Part shown: positions 15,932 through 24,436 of the stretch, in pieces
Numbering within the stretch: position 1 is the first letter of the stretch
How the letters are laid out: each line of letters opens with the position of its first letter
Source: Bin76 sp963665765
Lineage (GTDB): Bacteria; Actinomycetota; Acidimicrobiia; Spongiisociales; ZC4RG35
Assembly (NCBI GenBank): GCA_963665765.1
Contig: OY762464.1
Span: 62,001 to 126,000 of the forward strand
Direction: 5' to 3'
Length of the DNA stretch: 64,000 nucleotides
Notes under the pieces: model-generated
What the model saw: the letters and a program-made list of their open reading frames with translations, nothing else
Told to the model about the DNA's origin: nothing
The model's database searches: none
Position numbers and translations under genes: made by a program

Positions 15932-16975
15932 ATGATCATCCCGGTTCTCCTGTCGGGAGGGATCGGCATTCGCCTTTGGCCGCTGTCAACTCCCGATTCG
16001 CCCAAGCAGCTTCTTCGTCTCTTCGGTGGTGAGTCACTTCTGCAGTCCACCGTTCGACGGGTGGAGGGGATGGAGGAAACGTCAGCTCCGCTCATCGTCA
16101 CCGGCAAGTCCATGGAACGCCGGATTGCCGAACATCTGGAGGAAATCAGCTGCACCCCGGTGGCGGTGCTGACCGAACCGATGGGCCGCAACACCGCACC
16201 GGCCGCCATGGCAGCCGCCCTGTGGGCCGATCCCGACCACCTGCTGCTGGGGCTGCCCACCGACCACCTGGTGACCGATGTGGCGGGATTCCAATCCGCC
16301 ATCAGAACCGCCATTCGGCCCGCCGAGCAGGGCAAACCGGTGATTTTCGGGATACGGCCCTCTCGCCCCCATCCCGGCCTGGGATACCTGGAAGTCGCAC
16401 CCGGCACTCACCCCGGGGTGGTGGGAGTCCGCCGGTTTGTGGAAAAACCCGACATCGAAACCGCCCGGCGGATGGTTGATTCCGGCAACTACCTGTGGAA
16501 CGGAGGGATGTTCCTGACCCGAGCCGACACCATGCGGGAATTGATCGAAAGACTGTTGCCCGAGGTGGCCCGGGCGGTCCGAAAAGCATACTCCACCGCC
16601 CGCCGTCCTCCCGGTGGAACAGTGGAATTGGGCGCCGCATTCGAAGGCTCGCCCTCGGTGTCGGTGGCAAAAGGTCTCTGGGAACGGGCGGAACACGTCC
16701 AAGCCGTGCCGATGGAGGCGGGGTGGTCCGATATTGGATCGTGGGAAGCTCTGGGCGAGCAACTGGAAGAGGATGACCGGAACAACGTAATCAACGGAAC
16801 GGCGGTGGCAGAGGCGGCCCGGGGAGTTCACATTCACTCGCGGAGCGCCCGGACCGCGGTGATCGGGGTCTCTGATGTGGTGGTGGTGGTAGCCAATGAC
16901 CGGGTGCTGGTGGTCAGCAAGAAGATGTGGGAGCAAACGGGTGAAACGGTCAAGAGGCTGGAAGACTTTTCCTGA
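15932..16975 (+). CDS. manC: mannose-1-phosphate guanylyltransferase
   Basis: The enzyme makes GDP-mannose from mannose-1-phosphate and GTP for glycan synthesis. The 347-residue protein is the short form without a C-terminal isomerase domain. It has the nucleotidyltransferase start VLLSGGIGIRLWPLSTPDSPKQ, TEPMGRNTAPA, PTDHLV, FVEKPD, YLWNGGMF and MEAGWSDIGSWEAL. The signature loop usually reads GGSGTRLWP; here GGIGIRLWP keeps the glycines and the Arg but loses Ser and Thr, which is unusual. The ATG lies 34 bases after the TauE-type gene. The following cytochrome gene begins after a gap of fewer than 30 bases. Confidence 0.9.
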   Translation: MIIPVLLSGGIGIRLWPLSTPDSPKQLLRLFGGESLLQSTVRRVEGMEETSAPLIVTGKSMERRIAEHLEEISCTPVAVLTEPMGRNTAPAAMAAALWADPDHLLLGLPTDHLVTDVAGFQSAIRTAIRPAEQGKPVIFGIRPSRPHPGLGYLEVAPGTHPGVVGVRRFVEKPDIETARRMVDSGNYLWNGGMFLTRADTMRELIERLLPEVARAVRKAYSTARRPPGGTVELGAAFEGSPSVSVAKGLWERAEHVQAVPMEAGWSDIGSWEALGEQLEEDDRNNVINGTAVAEAARGVHIHSRSARTAVIGVSDVVVVVANDRVLVVSKKMWEQTGETVKRLEDFS

Positions 16976-17003
16976 TGGCGGGGCCGGGGGACCGGCGTTG
17001 CGG

Positions 17004-17300
17004 ATGGCGGCCTTAGGGGTGGTGATGATCGCCCTGACGGCGTGCTCGAGTTCGCCATCTCCCGACGCCACCGGACCGGAACTTTTCGGTGACCTGTGCT
17101 CCACCTGCCACGGCGCCGGACTGGAGGGCAAGGTGGGTCCCTCACTGGGGCCAGGATCGCCCAGCGCCGAACTTCCCGATCAGTATCTCGTGACCTCAAT
17201 AAGACGGGGAATCGGGACTATGCCGTCCTTTGATCACCTGAGCGAAGAGCAGATATCCCGCCTAGTCACCTTCATCCGGGACGTGCAGGCCGAACGATGA
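17004..17300 (+). CDS. small c-type cytochrome lipoprotein
   Basis: This 98-residue protein starts MAALGVVMIALTAC, a short signal peptide ending in a lipobox-like LTAC, so it is probably anchored to the outer face of the membrane. The mature part is a single class I cytochrome c domain: haem-binding CSTCHG around residue 35 and the axial methionine in GTMPSF around residue 74. TTG 16998 is an alternative start two codons earlier. Its TGA overlaps the menC ATG by four bases, so it is cotranscribed with a menaquinone gene. It may shuttle electrons in the quinol-linked chain (inference). Confidence 0.82.
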   Translation: MAALGVVMIALTACSSSPSPDATGPELFGDLCSTCHGAGLEGKVGPSLGPGSPSAELPDQYLVTSIRRGIGTMPSFDHLSEEQISRLVTFIRDVQAER

Positions 17301-18283
17301 ACCCACCGCCGGACCGGGTGTTCCAAAACGGACCCCTGGCCGGGCTGGAGGCCTGGGCGGTTGCGATCCCGATGGCTCTGCGCTATCGACGTCTGAGTGT
17401 GCGGCGGGCGGTGCTGCTCCGCGGTCCGGCGGGCTGGGGAGAGTTTTCGCCGTTCGAGGAATACCGCGATGCCACCGTGGCACCCTGGCTGGCATCGGCT
17501 CTCGAATCGGCTATCCGACCTCTGCCACCCCCGATCCGAGATCGGATTCCGGTCAATGTCACGGTTCCCCCGATCGAAGCCGGGCTGGCTAAACGTCTGG
17601 TTGAGAATTCGGGTTGCCGGACCGCCAAAGTGAAAGCAGCCGAGATCGGCCAGAGTTTCGCAGATGATCTGGACCGGGTGGCGGCGGTGCGGGAAGCCCT
17701 GGGAGACAACGGTTTCCTGCGAATAGATGTCAACGGCGCTTGGGGAGTGGACGAAGCGGAATCCCGCCTCCGTAGCTTGGAAGTGTTCGATCTGCAGTAT
17801 GTGGAGCAGCCCTGCGCCACCCTCGCCGAACTGGCCGAACTGCGACCGCGGACCTCGACCCCGATCGCCGCCGACGAATCAATCCGCGCCGGCGTCTCCC
17901 CCGAGCAGATACTCGAATCGGGAGGAGTGGACATGCTGGTCATGAAAGTACAACCCATGGGCGGCGTAGCCCCGATGTTGGAATGGGCATCGCGCACCGG
18001 CTTGCCGGTGATTGCGTCATCGGCATTGGAAACCTCGGTGGGCCTGGCCACCGGACTGGCGGCCGCCGCCGCCCTGCCCGGCCTTCGGTATGCCTGCGGC
18101 CTGGCCACCGCCTCACTCCTCGCCGGAGACGTGGTCCGCCAACCGCTGGCGCCAGAACTTGGTGAGATAACCCTCCGCCGACCGATCCCCGACCCGGAAC
18201 TGTTGCAAAAATGGAAGCCGGAAGAAAAAATGGTGCATGCCTTGCTCGCCCGTTTGGAGAGGGTCTCTGTCCACCTCGGTTGA
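17297..18283 (+). CDS. menC: o-succinylbenzoate synthase
   Basis: MenC dehydrates SHCHC to o-succinylbenzoate in menaquinone synthesis and belongs to the enolase superfamily. In the 328 residues the catalytic Lys pair is in TAKVKAAE (near residue 115), the metal ligands in RIDVNGAW, YVEQP and AADES, and the second catalytic lysine in LVMKVQPMGG (near residue 216). These match the MenC/dipeptide epimerase group; the menD and menF genes nearby favour MenC. Its start is coupled to the cytochrome gene by an ATGA overlap. Confidence 0.92.
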   Translation: MNPPPDRVFQNGPLAGLEAWAVAIPMALRYRRLSVRRAVLLRGPAGWGEFSPFEEYRDATVAPWLASALESAIRPLPPPIRDRIPVNVTVPPIEAGLAKRLVENSGCRTAKVKAAEIGQSFADDLDRVAAVREALGDNGFLRIDVNGAWGVDEAESRLRSLEVFDLQYVEQPCATLAELAELRPRTSTPIAADESIRAGVSPEQILESGGVDMLVMKVQPMGGVAPMLEWASRTGLPVIASSALETSVGLATGLAAAAALPGLRYACGLATASLLAGDVVRQPLAPELGEITLRRPIPDPELLQKWKPEEKMVHALLARLERVSVHLG

Positions 18284-18420
18284 CCTCCGGCAGGAGCAAG
18301 AGTGTCACACCAGGCCCCCCCCCGAAAAGGGTGGTCCCGGTACAATAGCGGTGGGGAGAATGCTGATCAGTTTGGAAGCTTTGGTTAGGTCTACGGCAAC
18401 GCAGCCACGGAGTTGATGTG

Positions 18421-19416
18421 ATGGTAGTGATTGACTCGAGTTTTGTTCCTACGTTGGCGGAGGCGGAGCGGGCTGCGAAGGTGGTGGCTGACGCGGGTGC
18501 GGGGAGGGTGTTGGTGTTTGGGTCGGTGGTCCGGGGTGAGGCTCACCGTCACAGTGATATTGACTTGATGGTGATTTTCGACAACCTCGATTATGCCGTC
18601 CGGCAGGATCTCACCATGGAACTGGAACGTTTGGCGCGTGCTGAGGTGGGCTGTCTGGTGGATGTTCATCTGACTGATCGTCCGGAGTGGAAGATGCGCA
18701 CCGAACAGGTGGTGACCTCTTTTGAGAGCAGGGTGAAGAGACAGGCGCGGGTGGTGGTGGACAAGCCTCTTGGCGAGGTCGATTGGGACAAGGAGATGGT
18801 CATGCCCGAAAGCGACTACCAAGAGGCCGTCGAACGGCTGCGCCAAGTATCAAACGCGCTGGGAGGTATTCAGAGCGGTTTCGTACCCACCTTCTACCAG
18901 CGGTTTTTGGAGGAGGAGGACCAGAAGATGCAGGCGTTCGCCGAATATGAACAGAGGCTCGCGCTGGGATGCGCGGCTGGGCATCTCACTGTGGAGACGG
19001 CCATAAAGTCGCTGATCCACCTGTCGTCGTCCCCGTCGGCTCAGCCATGGGGCCATGATATTGACAAGCTGCTTGCCCAGATGAACGAACCGCACCGAAG
19101 CGAGATCGAAACCCGTCTGGCTGCGGTGGGGGTCGAGAATCTTCAGAGCTGGCAACAGCAGGCCCGTCACGAACGGTTTGTCACCCCCACCTCTGAGCTG
19201 TTCACGGCGATCACCAAAGCGGCCTGCCGGGTGGCCTTCTACACTGTGGGCCGGTTCCCGCCGGGGATGAAAATCGCGGCCGAGGTAGGGAGAAAAGTGT
19301 CGTTCATAGAACAAGAGTTGGATCGCCGCGATCTCTACACGGGTCTTAACCGGAGCGATCACTCAGGAGACGACACTAACGAGCGACCTCCGGTGGAGTT
19401 TCCCACCTTTGGCTGA
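18421..19416 (+). CDS. fused minimal nucleotidyltransferase-HEPN protein
   Basis: This 331-residue protein starts with a MNT domain: VLVFGSVVRGEAHRHSDIDL at residues 31-49 gives the GS loop and the two metal-binding aspartates (46 and 48). After a linker and a charged helix the C-terminal part (from about residue 185) has AIKSLIHLSSS and PWGHDIDKLLAQM, the pattern of HEPN helical domains. In bacteria MNT and HEPN are usually separate antitoxin and toxin genes of one operon, where MNT adenylylates HEPN. Here they are in one chain, which also resembles kanamycin-nucleotidyltransferase-like proteins. The usual HEPN RNase motif (R-x4-6-H) is not obvious. The codons at the start are strongly G-ending, unlike the flanking men genes, hinting at transfer. 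ATG 18421 has GGAG eight bases upstream. The gene interrupts menC-menD. Confidence 0.75.
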   Translation: MVVIDSSFVPTLAEAERAAKVVADAGAGRVLVFGSVVRGEAHRHSDIDLMVIFDNLDYAVRQDLTMELERLARAEVGCLVDVHLTDRPEWKMRTEQVVTSFESRVKRQARVVVDKPLGEVDWDKEMVMPESDYQEAVERLRQVSNALGGIQSGFVPTFYQRFLEEEDQKMQAFAEYEQRLALGCAAGHLTVETAIKSLIHLSSSPSAQPWGHDIDKLLAQMNEPHRSEIETRLAAVGVENLQSWQQQARHERFVTPTSELFTAITKAACRVAFYTVGRFPPGMKIAAEVGRKVSFIEQELDRRDLYTGLNRSDHSGDDTNERPPVEFPTFG

Positions 19417-19450
19417 TAGCACCTGTAGCCTGCCTTCGGCAGAGGTGTAC

Positions 19451-21178
19451 GTGAGTCCTTCCTATCCCAATTCTTCTGTGGCACTGGCGGAGACAGTTGT
19501 GGATGAACTGGTGAGAGGAGGGGTCAAGAGATTCGCGCTCTCACCCGGGTCCCGGTCGGGAGCTTTGGCCAGAGCGGTGCAAGATCATCCCGGAGCGACC
19601 CTGGCAGTGTTGATCGACGAGCGTTCCGCCTGTTTTTTTGCGATGGGCGCCGCTCGGATGGGCAGAACGCCGGCCGCCGTGATCACCACTTCCGGAACGG
19701 CGGCGGCCAACCTGTTCCCGGGGGTGGTGGAAGCCGACGCTTCGGGGGTTCCCCTGATCGTGATCACTGCCGATCGTCCCCCGGAACTTCGCGAAACCGG
19801 GGCCAATCAGACCATCGACCAGATCAAGCTGTTCGGCTCAACGGTCCGGTGGTTCTGGGAGGCCGGACCCGCCGAGGACCGGCCTGAATCCAATTCCTAT
19901 TGGAGAGCCTCGGTGGCGCGGACGGTGAGCGAGGCGCGGGGCTGGGGTGGTCGTCCCGGACCGGTCCATCTCAACCTGGCATTCCGAGAGCCCACCGCGC
20001 CCGTCGAAGATGATGGCCGCTCCCGGGCGAGGGCGTTCGATTCCGCCACCGAGGGACACCCGGATGGAAACCCCTGGATCACCACCGAGCGACAGTCGGA
20101 ATCGGAAATGGACCCCTCTCTAATGGCTCAAGTAGAACAGGCTCAGCGGGGCGTAGTGGTGGTGGGGGAGGGCGCCGGCGGATCAGGTGTCTATGGGCAA
20201 CTTGCCGAGCGACTCGGCTGGCCCCTGATCGCCGAAGCACTCTCCGGAGCGCGGCGTCCGTCTTCGATTTCTACTTACCACTATCTGCTTGGAGGGTCTC
20301 CTGCCGCTTTGCGACCGGATCTGGCACTGTGTTTCGGCCAAACCGGGCTCAGTCCCAATCTTTCCAACCTTCTGTCGGATCCCACTGTTACCCAGGTGGT
20401 GGTGGGCGCTCCTCGACGGTGGGCCGATCCGAATCGAAGGGTCTCCCATATGGTGGCTACCAAGCCCTCCACCTTGGCTCGGGCGATGTTGGAGGCGGTG
20501 GAGAACCGTCACCACCCCGGGGACTGGTTGGAGAGGTGGCGAGAAGCCGACCGAGCCGGCCGCTTGGTCATAGATGGCATCCTGGACGAAACCCATCATC
20601 CCACCGAGCCCCGTATAGCCCGGGATCTGGCGGCGTTGGAGCTGGACGGGCTGGTGGTGGGATCCTCAATGCCGGTCCGCCAGGTGGACTGGTTTGCCGA
20701 GAAGACCCCTTCCCGAATGATCGGGAATCGGGGAGCTTCCGGGATCGATGGGCTGGTCTCCACCGCGTTGGGCGCAGCCTGGGGATCTCCGGGTCGGCTG
20801 GCCTGTCTGATCGGCGACCTGGCGCTGCTTCATGACTCCAACGGGTTCCTGGTGGATGAGCGCCCCTCCTGTGTGCTGGTGGTGATCAACAACGGCGGCG
20901 GAGGTATCTTCAACTTCCTGCCCCAGGCCCGCCATCCCCACTTCGAGAAGCTGTTCGGAACCCCGCACGGGCGAGATTTCCAAACGCTGGCGACGCTCCA
21001 CGATCTCGGATACTCCAGGCTCGAACGGGCCTCGGATCTTTCGCCCACCGTCTACCACGCTCTGGCCGCGGGGGGTCCATGGCTGGTGGAAGCTCGTACC
21101 GACCGGGAAGAGAACTATGGACTCCACCAGCGAATCGAGCGGGAGACCGCCCGCCGGGTGGCCTCGATTCTCGGCTAG
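19451..21178 (+). CDS. menD: SEPHCHC synthase
   Basis: MenD condenses isochorismate with 2-oxoglutarate, using thiamine diphosphate, in menaquinone synthesis. The protein, 575 residues from GTG 19451, has the family N-terminus (GVKRFALSPGSRSGAL and the catalytic Glu in LIDERSACFF), GTAAANLFPGVVEA, SGVPLIVITADRPPELR, and the ThDP/Mg region IGDLALLHDSNG with VVINNGGGGIF near residue 495. Starts at TTG 19409 or GTG 19445 are possible; 19451 has AGAGG at a good distance and the shortest overlap with the MNT-HEPN gene. Its stop overlaps the convergent menF by four bases. Confidence 0.94.
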   Translation: MSPSYPNSSVALAETVVDELVRGGVKRFALSPGSRSGALARAVQDHPGATLAVLIDERSACFFAMGAARMGRTPAAVITTSGTAAANLFPGVVEADASGVPLIVITADRPPELRETGANQTIDQIKLFGSTVRWFWEAGPAEDRPESNSYWRASVARTVSEARGWGGRPGPVHLNLAFREPTAPVEDDGRSRARAFDSATEGHPDGNPWITTERQSESEMDPSLMAQVEQAQRGVVVVGEGAGGSGVYGQLAERLGWPLIAEALSGARRPSSISTYHYLLGGSPAALRPDLALCFGQTGLSPNLSNLLSDPTVTQVVVGAPRRWADPNRRVSHMVATKPSTLARAMLEAVENRHHPGDWLERWREADRAGRLVIDGILDETHHPTEPRIARDLAALELDGLVVGSSMPVRQVDWFAEKTPSRMIGNRGASGIDGLVSTALGAAWGSPGRLACLIGDLALLHDSNGFLVDERPSCVLVVINNGGGGIFNFLPQARHPHFEKLFGTPHGRDFQTLATLHDLGYSRLERASDLSPTVYHALAAGGPWLVEARTDREENYGLHQRIERETARRVASILG

Positions 21179-22392
21179 CGCAGATCCAAGGCGTCGGTCA
21201 TGGTCCGCAGCTTGAGGCGCGTTTCGGCCAGTTCTTCTTCGGGCAGCGAGCCGTTGACGATCCCGGCGCCGGCGAACAGGCGAGCACCTGTCCTGTTCAG
21301 CCGGGCGCAACGCAGAGCGATGGCCCACTCTCCGCCTCCGGCCTGATCGAACCATCCCACCGGACCGGCGTACCCTGTCCGATCGATGCCTTCCAGTTCC
21401 CGTATGGCCTCCAACGCCGCGCCTTGAGGGACGCCTCCCACCGCCGCGGTGGGATGGAGGCGCTCCAGCACCTCGAAGCAGGACATAGGTCGGGCCAGGA
21501 CGCCCAAAAAGGAGGTGGCCAGGTGGCGCAGATTGGCCAGTTCCGCGATGGTCGGCCGATGGTTGTGGCTCAGCCGAGAACACACCTGCCGCAAGGCATC
21601 TTCCACGGAACCCACGGTCAAGGCGTGTTCGAGCCGGTTCTTTTGAGAAGCCAGGAGATCCAGCGCCAATTGCTCGTCCCGGTCGGGATCCGAATGGCGA
21701 GGAGCGGTTCCCGCCAGAGCCAGGGACTGCACTTCCCGGCCCCGCTGGCGCAGCAAGAGCTCGGGGCTGGCGCCCACCAGTCCGTTCACCAAAAAGGTGA
21801 AACACGCCGGATACGCCCCGTGCAGCCGGTCCAGCAGCAACCGGACGTCAAAAGGCGACTTGCTCCAGACCTCCACATCTCTGGCCAGCACCACCTTCCG
21901 GAGGCACCCGGACTCGATCATCCTCACCGCCCGCGCCACCGATTCCATCCACTCCCAATCGGGACGAGTAGCCCCCAGATAGCGGGGACGGTCGGGGGCT
22001 TTGGCCCGGTGGTGGCAAGACTCGAACATGGCGGGAGCGACGTCTCCCACGGTGGTTATCCAAGAACGGGAACCCTGGCGTCCCACCAGCACCGAGGGCG
22101 TCGCCACCACCGACCCCCCGGACTCGGAATCGAAGGTGAACGAGCCGAAACCCACCGGACCGCTCCCCACCTGCCCGACTCGGTCATCCATCTCCATCCC
22201 CGATAGCCACTTCTCCCAAGCGTCTCGGGCTCGCCAGAACCGCCCCTCCCCGAGACCGGGATCAAAGCGCCAAGCCTGGCCGTATCCCGTCAAAGAAAAG
22301 TCGCCGTGTTTCCACGCCAAGGTGGGGCAGGAAGGCGGACGGGCCGACCATTCGCTCTCTTGCCGGGGAAGCGAGCGAATCAAACGGCTCAC
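21175..22392 (-). CDS. menF: isochorismate synthase
   Basis: This 405-residue chorismate-utilising enzyme converts chorismate to isochorismate, the first committed step of menaquinone synthesis. The C-terminal catalytic domain has the base lysine region RKVVLARDVEVW, FLVNGLVGASPELLL, LALAGTAPR, HPTAAVGGVPQ and GYAGPVGWFD, ending FAGAGIVNGS. A salicylate or enterobactin EntC role is possible in principle, but with menC and menD next door MenF is the natural call. The GTG start overlaps the TGA of the MerR-like gene by four bases. Confidence 0.92.
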   Translation of the reverse strand: MSRLIRSLPRQESEWSARPPSCPTLAWKHGDFSLTGYGQAWRFDPGLGEGRFWRARDAWEKWLSGMEMDDRVGQVGSGPVGFGSFTFDSESGGSVVATPSVLVGRQGSRSWITTVGDVAPAMFESCHHRAKAPDRPRYLGATRPDWEWMESVARAVRMIESGCLRKVVLARDVEVWSKSPFDVRLLLDRLHGAYPACFTFLVNGLVGASPELLLRQRGREVQSLALAGTAPRHSDPDRDEQLALDLLASQKNRLEHALTVGSVEDALRQVCSRLSHNHRPTIAELANLRHLATSFLGVLARPMSCFEVLERLHPTAAVGGVPQGAALEAIRELEGIDRTGYAGPVGWFDQAGGGEWAIALRCARLNRTGARLFAGAGIVNGSLPEEELAETRLKLRTMTDALDLR

Positions 22393-22889
22393 GAGGTGCT
22401 GGATTCTTCCAGGACGGCGCGGGCGGTCTGCAGCAGGATCCTCCGAAAGTGGCCGGCCACCAACTTCTCGGTGGCCGAAATCATGGTCTGGTACGCCTCC
22501 ACCAGACGTTGCGAAGCCTCGACCTCCGACCCGGCGGTGAACTCCACCGAGTCGCGCACGAACCGCGCGAAGACCTCCACCGCCCCGGCCGCGATCGGAC
22601 GCATCGCCTCGTCCATCTGTTCCGCCAGACTCAGCAACTCATCGAGGGGAACCCCCTTCTCCAGCAGCATTCTGCCGGCCTTCAGGGCTTCGGCATCACC
22701 ACCGTGGTACAGGGGAGTGGGAAGGGTGCGTTCGGGGATCAGGATGCCGAGCCGTTCCAGGGCCTCCAACACCGCCACCGAGAGTCCCGATGCTTCCGAG
22801 AGTTGCTCCAGACCCAGGGCTGACTCGCTTCCACTCGCCAGCAACGTCTCGTAGAGAGAGCGATCCCAAGGATCGAGTTGGCCGGACAC
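22389..22889 (-). CDS. MerR-like winged-helix regulatory protein
   Basis: The 166-residue protein starts from GTG 22889. Residues 25-75 look like a MerR-type DNA-binding region (LGLEQLSEASGLSVAVLEAL then LGILIPE and YHGGDAEALKAGRMLLEKGV), followed by two or three helices ending in an alanine-rich tail. It resembles actinobacterial proteins annotated as MerR or adenylate-cyclase-regulatory-domain proteins; the family assignment is moderate. It overlaps menF by four bases and may control it or simply be cotranscribed. SufE lies 25 bases upstream on the same strand. Confidence 0.6.
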   Translation of the reverse strand: MSGQLDPWDRSLYETLLASGSESALGLEQLSEASGLSVAVLEALERLGILIPERTLPTPLYHGGDAEALKAGRMLLEKGVPLDELLSLAEQMDEAMRPIAAGAVEVFARFVRDSVEFTAGSEVEASQRLVEAYQTMISATEKLVAGHFRRILLQTARAVLEESSTS

Positions 22890-22914
22890 GATCTCTCAGA
22901 ACCCGCCCCAAATG

Positions 22915-23358
22915 TCAGGCAGCGGCTCTTTCCAGGTGTTTTCTGACTTGGTTCTTCAAAGTGGCCACGATCGCGCCCATACCCCGCAGCCGCAGGGGCG
23001 ACACCACCTCTTCCAGCCCCACCCCGTAGTAGAAGTCATCGGGAAGATCGAGCAGGGCTTGGGCCGATTCGCCGTCCAGACCCACCGACAGAAGTCCGGC
23101 GTAGCCGCGGATGGTGGGTGACTGGGGCGGAGCGTCGAAGAACATCCTGACCGTACGGTCCTCTTCCAGGCGAGTTGCCAGGTAGAAAGGGGTCTGGCAT
23201 TCCACCACCCGCTCCAGTTGGTCTTCCATCTCCCCGTGATATTCGGCCGGCATGGGAGGGAGAGTGCGGGACAAATCCAGCAGGGCGTGGCCCCTGATCG
23301 AGCGGGGAGTGGTCTGCAACAGCGTGAGGATGCGTTCGAGGCGCTCGGGAAGGGCCAT
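22915..23358 (-). CDS. sufE: SufE-like sulfur acceptor protein
   Basis: SufE takes sulfane sulfur from the cysteine desulfurase SufS for Fe-S cluster assembly. The 147-residue length is typical. The active cysteine is in VVECQTPFYLAT (about residue 53), followed by the conserved FFDAPPQSPTIRGYAGLLS stretch and LRGMGAIVATLKNQV near the end. It is divergent from the sulfurtransferase gene at 23481, so two sulfur-transfer genes share one intergenic region containing a palindrome. Confidence 0.9.
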   Translation of the reverse strand: MALPERLERILTLLQTTPRSIRGHALLDLSRTLPPMPAEYHGEMEDQLERVVECQTPFYLATRLEEDRTVRMFFDAPPQSPTIRGYAGLLSVGLDGESAQALLDLPDDFYYGVGLEEVVSPLRLRGMGAIVATLKNQVRKHLERAAA

Positions 23359-23430
23359 CCGCCTCAGGATAACACCAACCCGAGGGGGAATACTTCCGGC
23401 TTCAAGTGGGGTTTAAGTTTGTACGGCTTG

Positions 23431-23450
23431 GGAAGTACCTTAATACTTCC
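23431..23450. promoter_or_regulatory. inverted repeat between sufE and sulfurtransferase genes
   Basis: GGAAGTA (23431-23437) and TACTTCC (23444-23450) form perfect seven-base arms around a six-base spacer. A third half-site TACTTCC lies at 23391-23397. The arrangement fits a dimeric regulator shared by the two divergent sulfur genes, though no regulator is identified. Confidence 0.4.
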
Positions 23451-23480
23451 TGCCTGCGCCAAACAACTGGAGATGAATGC

Positions 23481-24353
23481 ATGTCTGAAACCGACAATCC
23501 CAAGTTCGCCGCCTACGCGCATAGCGGGATGCTGGTCACCACCGAGTGGCTCGAGCAGCATCTTGACGATGCCAACGTTATCCCGGTGGAATCGAACGAG
23601 GATCCACTGCTCTATGACACGGGGCACATCCCGGGAGCGGTGAATCTCGACTGGCACCTGGATTTGAACGATCCACTGATCAGGGACTATCTCCAGAGCG
23701 AAGGGTTTTCCTCGGTGATGGGAGACAAGGGAATCACTCCTGACTCCACCCTGGTTTTCTACGGTGACAATTTCAACTGGTGGGCCACTTATGCACTATG
23801 GGTGGTGTCGCTGTTCGGCCATGGCGATGTCCGTATCCTCGATGGGGGACGCATGAAATGGGAGGCCGAGGGTCGCCCGCTCACCACCGAGCCCACGCGC
23901 CGCGCGGCGGTGGATTACCCGATGGTCAGCCGGGACGACAGCAGAATTCGCGCTTTCCTTCCCTTGGTGCTCGACCATGCCAAGGCAGGCGCCCCGTTGG
24001 TGGACGTTCGCTCTCCCGAGGAGTTCCGGGGCGAGCGTCTGCACATGCCCGGCTACCCGAATGAGGGATCCACGAGAGGGGGACACATCCCCAACGCCAG
24101 CAACGTCCCCTGGAAGCGGGCTGCCAACGACGACGGCACTTTCAAAGATGCCGACCAACTGCGAGCCATCTACGAAAACGAAGTGGGCCTGGCAGCCGGT
24201 GACGACGTGATCACCTATTGTCGGATCGGAGAAAGGTCCAGCCACAGCTGGTTCGTGCTCACCCACCTGCTCGGTTTCGAGAATGTCCGCAACTACGACG
24301 GGTCGTGGACCGAGTATGGAAACACCGTAGGCGTCCCGATCGAAAAACCCTGA
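23481..24353 (+). CDS. rhodanese-type sulfurtransferase
   Basis: This 290-residue protein has two rhodanese domains, as in thiosulfate and 3-mercaptopyruvate sulfurtransferases. The first, inactive domain contains YDTGHIPGAVNLDWH; the second has LVDVRSPEEFRGE and the active cysteine in TYCRIGERSSHSW (about residue 251). The CRIGERSS loop is the type seen in actinobacterial thiosulfate sulfurtransferases (CysA/SseA-like). The start is ATG 23481 with GGAG upstream. A strong terminator-like hairpin follows 30 bases after the stop. Confidence 0.9.
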   Translation: MSETDNPKFAAYAHSGMLVTTEWLEQHLDDANVIPVESNEDPLLYDTGHIPGAVNLDWHLDLNDPLIRDYLQSEGFSSVMGDKGITPDSTLVFYGDNFNWWATYALWVVSLFGHGDVRILDGGRMKWEAEGRPLTTEPTRRAAVDYPMVSRDDSRIRAFLPLVLDHAKAGAPLVDVRSPEEFRGERLHMPGYPNEGSTRGGHIPNASNVPWKRAANDDGTFKDADQLRAIYENEVGLAAGDDVITYCRIGERSSHSWFVLTHLLGFENVRNYDGSWTEYGNTVGVPIEKP

Positions 24354-24382
24354 ACGCATCTGACGCCTCCCAAGACTGACAG

Positions 24383-24416
24383 CCGGGGCGGGCTCATGCC
24401 CTCCCCGGTTGCTCTT
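24383..24416 (+). terminator. rho-independent terminator after the sulfurtransferase gene
   Basis: CCGGGGCGGG (24383-24392) pairs with CCCTCCCCGG (24399-24408) with one mismatch and a six-base loop. The T-rich run TTGCTCTTTT follows directly. Confidence 0.8.
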
Positions 24417-24436
24417 TTGGTAGTAGCCTGGGGTCT

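Noticed and set aside
18315..18323. Run of nine C between menC and the MNT-HEPN gene
   Set aside because: It lies outside any gene and promoter box, so slippage there would have no visible effect.
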